DNA from: Brachionus koreanus
Lineage: Eukaryota > Rotifera > Eurotatoria > Ploima > Brachionidae
NCBI GenBank assembly: GCA_016987375.1
Contig: PJRA01000216.1
Span: 1,763,292-1,827,291, forward strand
Reading direction: 5' to 3'
DNA: 64,000 nt
Shown: positions 56,080 through 64,000 of the stretch, one piece after another
How the letters are laid out: each line of letters starts with the position of its first letter
Position numbering within the stretch: position 1 is the first letter of the stretch
Translations under genes and position numbers: made by a program
The notes under the pieces: generated by a model
The model's input: only the letters and a program-made list of their open reading frames with translations
What the model was told of the DNA's origin: nothing
Databases searched by the model: none

Positions 56080-56577
56080 TCAAATAATTATATCTTTATC
56101 CATTGTTTGCTCAAAGGTTTTTGTCAAACTTAGCTTATCAGGCTGAGTTTTTATTTCAAATTTTTTTGGTGCTATAAAGGAACCAATACCAGCTGCCCTT
56201 CTTGCTTCTTCTTGAGTGTATGGCTCTGTTTCTAAAGCTTTCATCCTTCTCTTGTGTAGTTTTGTCCTAAAATGTTCTTTTAGCGCTACTTCATCAATAA
56301 AATAGCGTCTTAAAAAGAAAAAATTTTATATTTTTTGTTTTTGATGAGTTAAGTAAAAGCTTTACGCGCAATGTACACAATAATTTTGAGCAGCACCTGG
56401 AACATCATGGTCAATTGTTTGATTTATAAGTTCGTAAGCATTTTTTAATTTTAAATCTTGATGAATTTGATCGTGATCTTTGGTTTTACGCTTTGTTTTG
56501 TAAATTTTGTGCAAATGAGATACTTTTTTGTGACTATGACTCTTTGATTTTCTGTTAGTGCTTTTCTTTTTGGCCAT
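56080..56577 (-). CDS. ZNF593: ZNF593/Bud20-like ribosome biogenesis zinc-finger protein
   Basis: Two exons join in phase (56577-56366, 56308-56080) to 146 residues. The family shuttles with pre-60S ribosomal particles. A very basic N-terminus ([20 protein letters not shown]) is followed by [10 protein letters not shown] and [20 protein letters not shown], which holds the first zinc ligands; [19 protein letters not shown] supplies the His pair. [20 protein letters not shown] is the diagnostic C-terminal motif. It is head-to-head with syntaxin 16, with 304 bases between start codons. Confidence 0.93.
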
Positions 56578-56881
56578 TGGAAATTTTCTTTTGGGTCAAT
56601 TTATATTCTAAAAAACAAAAATTAAAATTTCAAGTGTGCTATCTTTTATTTACTTTGAACATGTTAAAAAAAAATTCCAAATTTAAAATTATAATATTAA
56701 ATACATTAGTTAAGTTTTTCTTGATATTTAGCTATATTGTGAATGTGAATAAAAAAAATTTTGTATTAATTTTCATAAAAGGTTATTTATGTGACAACGT
56801 ATTGATATAATTTTAATTTGAATACTCGAGAGACAATTAATAATAATTCCAAGCTATGAGTTAACCTAAGCTTGACCAAAA
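56578..56881. promoter_or_regulatory. 304-bp divergent region between ZNF593 and STX16
   Basis: Start codons of two oppositely oriented housekeeping genes are 304 bases apart, so both promoters must lie in this stretch or overlap it. It is AT-rich without a recognisable TATA or initiator that I could defend. Confidence 0.4.
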
Positions 56882-57986
56882 ATGGCATACAGAAATCTAA
56901 CAGATGTTTACATTTTAATGAGGAATAATGCAATATCCAGTCGGTCAGTATTTCACGACAATCAGGTATGATTCATCAGTCATTAATCTATTAATCTCTA
57001 ATCTTAAAGCTTTTAAGTATTCTGATGATAGAGCTGCTTTAGTAGTTGATCTAGAATCAGGTAGCGTAAAAACAACGTCTAAGCTCCCTCCAGACTGGAT
57101 GGGAGAAGTAGACGAAATACAGTTTGAAATGACTAGAATCAAAAACAAGCTTAAGGAACTATCTGTAATGCATGACAAACATTTGAATCGACCAACTTTC
57201 GATGACAATGTTGACGAAGAAAAGGCAATCGATTTTTTAACTAAAGAAATTACTCAAGTAAAATAACTTAAATTGAAAGTTTTATTTTTTTAAATTTTAT
57301 TTAATACAAAAAGATATTGAGCAATTGTCAAGGCAAAATACGAAAGTTATCTAGTAAACGCTCATACTCTATGAGCTCCAAATCTTATACTGATGAGCGT
57401 TTGATGAAAAATATTGTCAAGAGTTTAGCTTCACAGCTACAGGAAATAACTTCAAATTATAGAGCAAATCAGAATTTGTATTTAAAAAGTAAAATTTTTA
57501 AAAAGAATTAAAAAAAAATCTAATTTTTTTTTAATAGAAATCCAAGCACGTAAAGAACGATCTAACATGATGTTCGATACATCTCAATATTTTCCTTCAA
57601 GCGCATTGATGACCGAAGATAATATATTCAATGATGATGAAATGGATTTCAGAACAGTAAATCAACGTCAGGAGCAGCTTCAAATTAATAGAATTAATGA
57701 GATGGTAATAAATGAACGAGAAACTGAAATAAACCACATTGTTAAATCTATAAGCGATTTGAATGAATTGTTCAAAGATTTGGCAACCATGGTTTCTGAT
57801 CAGGGGACTGTATTAGACCGAATAGATTACAATATTGAACGAGTATCACATTCAGTTGAAGGAGGACTCACGCAATTGGAAAAAGCAGCCAAATATCAAA
57901 AATCAAATAGAAAAATGAAAGCCATTCTCATTTTAATTATTATATTTATAGTATTATTTGTTCTACTGGTATTGACCAAATTTTGA
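56882..57986 (+). CDS. STX16: syntaxin 16 (Qa-SNARE)
   Basis: Four exons join in phase (56882-56965, 57018-57257, 57314-57488, 57538-57986) to 315 residues. STX16 is the Qa-SNARE for endosome-to-trans-Golgi fusion. The N-terminal peptide MAYRNLTDVYILMRNNAI matches the Sly1/Vps45-binding region of the family. The Habc part has LPPDWMGEVDEIQFEM and HDKHLNRPTFDD. The SNARE motif spans ERETEINHIVKSISDLNELF and MVSDQGTVLDRIDYNIERVS with the zero-layer Gln in the latter. A C-terminal anchor (ILILIIIFIVLFVLLVLTKF) ends the protein. The acceptor at 57017 was chosen because an earlier AG breaks the frame. Confidence 0.95.
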
Positions 57987-59125
57987 TTTTTATTCTTTGC
58001 AAAGTCAAAATTTAAGACTAAAATTTTATTTTGTTTTAAAACATTTTATTTATTATCCTTTAAATTATTACATGTAAAACAGTTTTAATAAATAACTAGA
58101 CTATTAAATTGTTTTACTTTTAAATTTCGTCGAGTGGGTTGTAAATTTCACATGATGGAATCTTAAAATTGTGAATAAAAATTATAAAATAGAAAAAAAA
58201 TGCAAAATATCTGATTTATAGTAAAACTTGAAACAAAATTTCTCAGATAAAAGAGTCAAAAGGGTCAAAAACCACAATACGTGGTCCAGTTGATTCAGAT
58301 AAGTTTTTTGTCTCATTTATTAAAAAAATTATGAAATTGAAAAATTTTTAAAATTTTGCATACTCTTACATACTAAATTACTCTCTATAGTTTCTAAGAT
58401 TTGATTTGAAGAAATTGAAATTGAAAATTGAAAGATAATGAAAATTTATCACTAATATTCTATCTAAATATGAACCAAAAAAATGGGCTTTTAAATATTT
58501 TAATTTAAGGATTAATTTTTAGCTTTGTTTTAAATATCTTTTTTACTTAAGTTTTTTTGGTATGCATTAAATATATAAAATAGATTAAATTTCTATTTTA
58601 GAGAAAAATAATAAAGAAAAAATTCAAATTTTTCATAATAATAATATCAAAAATTGCAAATTTAAAAAATTTAGTCTGAAAATTTGTTTTTTTTCTATAC
58701 ATTCAAATTCATTTTTTATCAATTTTTTATCATAAAACATTCAAATTTATAAAAAGAATCATTATAATTCATTTAATTTAAACATTTAATTTATTTTCAG
58801 AATAAAAATTAAAAATTCAGATTTATGTCAGCTGAGCCATAAAGCAAAAATGTATAAAGCATTAATGATACAATTAATAAATTCTAATATTTAATTAAAA
58901 ATTTCTATGCTTCTAGCTCAACTTTTGCACTACGTTAACTACTATTTTTCATATTTATTTAATTTTTTTTTTAAAAAATGTATTAATAAAATTTTAATAT
59001 GCTAAAATGACTATGATGTATAAGACTATGTAGTAACAAAATTATTTAAAGCAATTAAAAGCAAACTCAAACTGAAAATATTTATGGTCCTTTATTACTA
59101 CAATTCAGACATATTTATTGCGAAA
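57987..59125. other. convergent intergenic between STX16 and M1AP-like gene
   Basis: AT-rich, about 1.1 kb, no supportable gene or repeat. Confidence 0.5.
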
Positions 59126-60838
59126 TCAATTGAATACTTCTTTTAAATTAGATTCAAAGAATTGATTTTTATCAATCTCATTAATTTCACTTTGAGATTG
59201 AATGGATTTCCAGTCATCATAGAAATTATGAAAAATGTTGCTGTTTAATAAGATTGAATTTGAAGCAATTTGTTTCATTAAAAGTACAGTTACATTTGAA
59301 TTTTTGTTAGTGACTGGAATCAACAGATATTTTACTTTTAAAATTTGATTCTCTGTTGGTAAAATATCACAAATAGCTCCTTTATTCTTTAAATTTTTTA
59401 ATATTTCATAGATATTCGATGTTTTTGATCAATTTGAAAAAAAAAATTAAAGATCAAAAACTAGGATTCATCTAAATTTAAATTTACATTTTCTTTTAAA
59501 TAGCAACAAAATAGCTTGAACTGATTTGAATTCTCTTTAGTTTCTTTAAAACTAGTTTTAAAACTACATGTTGATTTTAAAATTAATGGCTTTTCAAGAA
59601 CAAAAAATTTAAAAATCAAAATTTTTTTGCAAAAAAAATTTACTTCTCCATAGACTATTGACTCACATATACCAGTCAAGGATACAAATTTAGTGATTTT
59701 AATCTTATAAATTGAATTTAGATCTTTTTTTGGATTAAAATTATGTCTATTAGATTTTGAATCATCAAATTTTATTGACTATTGAAATTGTGTTAAGATA
59801 GCATATTTTAGAAGAATTTTTTAAAAATTTACTTGAACAATAGAAGGATCGAATTTTTTATCTAAATCTAATACTCTTTCAAATATGTCACATTTAATTA
59901 TCAAATTTTCTATATTTAAAATATGTTTACGATGGCTTTTTCATTTTTTAAGTTACTTGATGGAAAAAAAAGCTGAATATGCTCATATTCGGGAGTTTCG
60001 TTCAGCCAGCTTTTTAAATGTTCCATTAAAAAACATTTTTCTTTTTGAAAAATTAAAAATTTTTGAAATCGAGAAAAAAATATTACCAATTTTCATGTTA
60101 AAGATCTCAATAATAAAAGCAGTATCGTCAATATCCATTAGATCAATGTCAAATTCAGACACCTTTGTTTCTGTGTATAAATTAATCAACCAGATTTTCT
60201 TATGGAAAAAATGAAATTTAAACAAGGCTTAGTTTTTGATAAAGACAAGTATTTAATAAATAGCCACTTTTATTTTTTCTTCAGTTTGGTTTAAATTAAG
60301 GCGTTCTATTTGATATATATTTTTTGCAAATACTTCTATTTCAGCCTTTGGTTTTTTTTCTAAAATAATTTTTGACAGCTTTCTGACTGATTCTTCTATT
60401 ACCCAAGCATAATTAATTCTATCATCTGCTGGGGTTGACAAATTTTGCATAAATTTATTCATAAAAGAAAAGATGCTCTTTTGCTTTCCAAAAACTGAAT
60501 CCAAAAATAATGTATCCTTGTATAAGCAATTAAATTTTTATATTAAATAATTAGGTGAATACTATTTGGTTGGATTTGACTAAGACTATGACCAAGTATG
60601 GTATTCGGCTATTTACATCAAGAAGTGAACAAATTGTCTCAAAATATTCTCTTAAAGTCAAACGAAATAGTTCGATTTCATTTTTATTGAATGCATCGAG
60701 ATTTAACAAAAATATTTTTCCTTTAGAAATAATTTAGAATTGAACTAGTTTATTTTTAATTTTAAAAAGGTACATACCAGTTTGTTTGGTAAACCTCGTG
60801 TTTAATTTAATCATATCTTGAGCTTTAATAAAATTCAT
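59126..60838 (-). CDS. M1AP: meiosis 1-associated protein (M1AP) homolog
   Basis: M1AP is needed for meiotic recombination intermediates in vertebrate germ cells. Exon 1 is 60838-60778 (MNFIKAQDMIKLNTRFTKQT); exon 2 encodes GKIFLLNLDAFNKNEIELFR and REYFETICSLLDVNSRIPYL, parallel to the vertebrate N-terminus. Further blocks: MNKFMQNLSTPADDR; SEFDIDLMDIDDTAFIIEIF (vertebrate TDIDLQTIDNDIVSMEIFF); ENLIIKCDIFERVLD (CLKCDLQERLL); TGICESIVYGEVNFF (SGLCESLTYGLPFI); SNQFKLFCCYLKE; and YLLIPVTNKNSNVTVLLMKQ (FYVIMPSHSLTLLVKA). The order of blocks is the same. About seven or eight exons; several inner junctions were not fully resolved. It lacks the long C-terminal tail of mammals. Divergent from SAXO4 by 302 bases. 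Confidence 0.75.
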
Positions 60839-61140
60839 TTTTTTTCAAAATAAATAAGCGCCAATTTTAAATAGCCATATGGATTTTATTTGTATAGAAA
60901 TCATAGAATATTCAATTAAATTTAACATTGCTTAAAAAACTAATCTTTAAATCTAGAAAAAATAAAAGTTTTAGTTATAGAGTTTCAATAAAAGGTAGAA
61001 ATAATGAGTAGCTTAGCAACGTTTGCTACACAATTTTCATTTATTGGCTTGAATTAGAAAAAATAATATCAATCAGCTCTAAGATTATTATTTTAATAAA
61101 TATTAATAAAAAAAAAGATATATAATTAATATATATAAAT
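60839..61140. promoter_or_regulatory. 302-bp divergent region between M1AP-like and SAXO4-like genes
   Basis: Start codons of the two genes lie 302 bases apart in opposite directions. Both promoters must be here. No specific motif is claimed. Confidence 0.4.
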
Positions 61141-62979
61141 ATGGCAAAACCAACGCCACTAGCTATAGGCCGTCCAAACCCACATATTTTACAGAGCAGA
61201 GGAGCCGAACCATACATTATGAATTTTTACTCAACTAGTTATTCAACAAGCTTTACCAAGGCTAATACTCAAAACAATAAAGGAAAATTCAAAGACATCC
61301 CTGCTTATAGTGGTGAGCCTGCTTTTAAACCAAGATCAGCACCATTGGAAAACAAAACTGGTTTTACAACTAACGTAAGGCCTCAAATCTACTATAATAG
61401 AAATTTGGATGAATATGATAATCCAGAAATGGGGTAATATTCCAAATATAAAATTTTGTAAAATTTGAAATTTATTTAAATATTTTAAGCCGAACTTTAG
61501 CAGATAATTATGTCACTATAACAAAACATGAATTCAAGCCATATATGCTTAATACTGGACTAGAAGAATTGCCAGTCAAATTATCTGATCCCAATTCTGC
61601 ATTTACTCAAAATGCTTACAATCATAATCCAAGACCTGCTGATGTAAACTTAATGAATTGAACAAATTGAATAAAAAATTTTAAAAAATGATTTAGGTTG
61701 GCAAACAATTTTTAGATACTAGCATTCGAGCCCCTTATGATGTTTTGCCCAAGCATAAAGCCAGATTACATCAAATAAATGATCATAACCCTCTGTCAAA
61801 TGAAAATTATGGCTATGTAAACTGAGTTTTGAGTATTTTTGTAATTTTTTTTTTAATTTTTACTAAAGGGTCCTTTTTATATGAGCACAGAGACTGGATC
61901 AAAATTTTTGGTTAATAAACATACAGAAAAAATGAATCCCTCTGTGGGACCCAAAGAAATTTCTGGTATTTTTAAGAACTTAGTGATTTAGTAATTTTAT
62001 TTTCATATTTCCAAAGGCTTTGTGTCTAATCAAGAGGTTGAAGATGCTTTAACAAATGTACCTGGAGAAAGGTGGTTGCTTGAAAATAGACCAACTGGAT
62101 ATTCAGAAACGCATGGAAAATTTCAAAACTTTCCCTTTCCTAGAGTAAAATAAAATCAGTATAGTAAAAAATATTGATTTTTTTCTTTAGAATGAAACAA
62201 GTTTGCCAAACATTAGTAATCAAGAACAAACTTGGGACTCAACTTATGTGAAAACATTCAAACCATCTGATGTAATCAATAATTTTGTTTAAATAGAATT
62301 TTTAATTTATTTTATTTAAGATTAATCCAAAAGGAACAAAATACGAAAAAAAAACGTAAGATTAAATCGATAAATTTACTCAAACTTTTATTATTTACAA
62401 ATTTAGGGAATATAAGGATACATTTTTGGGAAAGCGTGATCCAGAACCTATAATGGGTCAAAAATTAGGCACAGCAGTAGTTGGAGAAAAAGAAATAGGT
62501 GGACAATCTCACAATGAACTGGGACATGTTAAAACTCTTGATGATCAGAGAAGATTTTTTACTAATTATCAATTAAAGTAAAATTAGAATTGACAGTGTT
62601 TATGAGTTAATTAAAATTTTATTTTCAAGACATTATGATATGACACCAGTTGCTAAAGACAGGGAAGGATATGTAGTCGGTGGATTGAAAAATATTCAAG
62701 CGGATGGCTATACAAAAAATAATAAAATTCATTCTAATGGTGAATTGATAAATACACTTGGAACACTTAGAGCAATGGATTCATACCAATCAAGGTTTGA
62801 ATTTAAAAATCTTATTATTATTGAAATTAATGAATAAATTTTGTTTATTCAAAAGGAGTATAAGAGCTAATGACAGATTTTATGATGATCATGTTCATGA
62901 CCACAAATTTACAATACAAAATAAGAATGTAACTTTTTCTGACAACAACCCTTACTCAGTTCAAACAAGTTCGTTTTAG
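61141..62979 (+). CDS. SAXO4: stabilizer of axonemal microtubules 4 (SAXO4/PPP1R32) homolog
   Basis: Ten exons join in phase (61141-61433, 61490-61643, 61697-61816, 61869-61965, 62017-62144, 62191-62271, 62321-62355, 62407-62577, 62630-62794, 62856-62979) to 455 residues. The family is axonemal. MNFYSTSYSTSF near the N-terminus matches the LKFYATSYCTAY motif, and similar short blocks recur. GPFYMSTETGSKFLV, VGPKEISGFVSNQE, RRFFTNYQLKHYDMTPVAKD, EGYVVGGLKNIQADGY and the C-terminal SIRANDRFYDDHVHDHKFT follow in the family order. Length is close to the human protein. Together with IFT88 it indicates motile cilia. Confidence 0.86.
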
Positions 62980-63245
62980 AGTTAAAGTTTAATTCTTAAT
63001 TTCGATTAAATTGAATTTTTGAAATAATAATTTTTTATAAAAAATTAAATAAATTAAAAAAAAAAACAAAGTTTATTGTTTATTAGGATTTTTTAAAAAA
63101 ATTCGAAGTTCTTTTTCTAATAGAAGAGAAAAAAAATTGGAACAATCTTAAGTAAGATAAAATAATTAAATTTTAAGATTTAATTAAATTATAAATTTAA
63201 TTTATAAATTTAATTCACATTTAACTATTTAAATAAAAAACTAAG
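62980..63245. other. convergent intergenic
   Basis: AT-rich sequence between SAXO4 and the Cys-rich fragment. Nothing else is seen. Confidence 0.45.
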
Positions 63246-63461
63246 CTAGTCATCGGGCTTTATTTGACATGATTTAAAGCAAGGGCAACAATATGTTGCA
63301 AAAATATCTTTTGTTCCATGGTCCTTTAAAATCAGATTTAAAAAGCGCTTAAAAAAAATAATTTTCATATCTTTTACTTGAATAATCATTCCATTTTTAA
63401 CCTGGAATCGCACCAATGGTTCCAAACATGGATAAAATATACAACTTAGTTCATTTCCCAT
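63246..63461 (-). CDS. Cys-rich PLAC8-like protein, C-terminal part
   Basis: The frame encodes ELSCIFYPCLEPLVRFQVKN, a stretch that is probably an intron (GT at about 63377 to an AG before GACCATGG at about 63330), and KDIFATYCCPCFKSCQIKPD. The pattern PC...LVR-x-QVxN...D-x5-CCPC-x3-CQ is that of the PLAC8/cornifelin family. The annotated Met may not be the real start; upstream exons may lie between 63470 and the window edge or beyond it. Identity is tentative because only about 45 residues remain. Confidence 0.42.
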   Translation of the reverse strand: MGNELSCIFYPCLEPLVRFQVKNGMIIQVKDMKIIFFKRFLNLILKDHGTKDIFATYCCPCFKSCQIKPDD

Positions 63462-64000
63462 TTTTTAAAGCTTTTTCAAATGAAAATAAAGTCTTTTATC
63501 AAGTTGAAATTTTTTCTACGCTTCAAATCATTTATCAAGTCAAAATTTCAAAGAAATTATATAATAAAAATCAATTTTTTTATTACAAAATGAATTTTAT
63601 TTTTCTTTGAGAAATTTTATTTAAAATCTAAAAGCACGTTCCTTATATAAGAATATCTATTTAATTTTACATAGTTAAAATTTAGCTATTTATCTAAATA
63701 ATATATTTATTCATATATTTATTTATTATAATTTAAGCTAGTAAACTAAGAAAATATTTCATTGACCAAATACCCATAACATAAGCCAATTGTTATAAAT
63801 TTTATTTTGATTTCTATTTCCAATCCACTCGTTCATATGCTTTATTTTGTAGAAATTTTTAAAAAATAAATTATTTTTAATCTCGAAATTAGCTTTTAGC
63901 ATTTTAATTAGAATTTTTTCCGAAAATGTTTTTTTTTTACTTTCTTTGATTATTTAAAATAAATAAGATTATTAAAAACAATTTTATATTCAATTTGAAT
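63462..64000. other. AT-rich window end
   Basis: No supported feature. It may include introns or the upstream part of the minus-strand PLAC8-like gene. The + strand frame at 63416-63610 is unrelated to any family. Confidence 0.4.

Noticed and set aside
59885..60214. 109-codon + strand frame
   Set aside because: Antisense to M1AP-like exons whose minus-strand translation matches the family.

Overview
This window is eukaryotic nuclear DNA from a small ciliated invertebrate. It is strongly AT-rich, uses the standard stop codons, and its genes are cut by many very short GT-AG introns (mostly about 45-60 bases). Proteins read by joining these exons match animal families such as IFT88, M1AP, SAXO4, MEAK7, PARP3 and TALE homeobox. 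A rotifer (monogonont, Brachionus-like) is my best guess from gene content, base composition and intron size, but this is inference and not proven by any single marker. There are three runs of N (8082-9065, 22063-22989, 39954-39995); the first two lie inside mobile elements.

Layout. 764-3216 (+) myotubularin MTMR6/7/8-like; 3483-6258 (-) ER mannosidase I; 6491-7441 (-) PSME3IP1/NIP30-like; 7998-9130 a TA-flanked inverted-repeat DNA transposon with an assembly gap inside; 11339-13483 (+) CTDNEP1/Dullard; 14358-17730 (+) IFT88; 18100-18925 mariner relic; 19242-25545 (-) a RING-H2 gene whose very large intron carries a CR1-like LINE and a MULE/FLYWCH-like relic; 25822-26587 (-) isochorismatase-domain gene; 26770-28129 (-) a second, intact RING-H2 gene; 28404-29485 (-) DMAC2-like; 30659-32791 (-) PARP3; 34899-36233 (-) mitochondrial EF-Tu; 36669-37440 LINE relic; 38328-39530 (+) cytochrome b5 reductase; 40488-41333 (-) MRPL18; 41501-43118 (-) MEAK7; 43250-44260 (-) ABHD11; 46078-48028 (-) and 50188-51519 (+) a head-to-head pair of TALE-type homeobox genes; 52356-52565 (-) a tiny RING protein; 53590-54060 mariner relic; 54285-55958 (-) PEX11; 56080-56577 (-) ZNF593; 56882-57986 (+) syntaxin 16; 59126-60838 (-) M1AP-like; 61141-62979 (+) SAXO4/PPP1R32-like; 63246-63461 (-) a Cys-rich PLAC8-like fragment.

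The genes are mostly ordinary housekeeping: membrane traffic (MTMR6, STX16), ER quality control (MAN1B1), mitochondria (TUFM, MRPL18, ABHD11, DMAC2), peroxisomes (PEX11), DNA repair (PARP3) and cilia (IFT88, SAXO4). The most notable observations are: (1) the two divergent TALE homeobox genes share a 1,127-base tract that appears identical, starting inside the homeobox and ending within two bases of the stop codon, while their N-termini and flanks differ; (2) IFT88 carries two tandem sister exons whose phases make them usable only as alternatives; (3) two perfect hairpins lie back to back at 44850-44945; (4) ABHD11-MEAK7-MRPL18 sit 131-167 bases apart on one strand, like a trans-spliced operon; (5) a RING-H2 gene appears to span about 5 kb of antisense transposon debris. 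No CRISPR, tRNA, rRNA or prokaryotic operon was seen.
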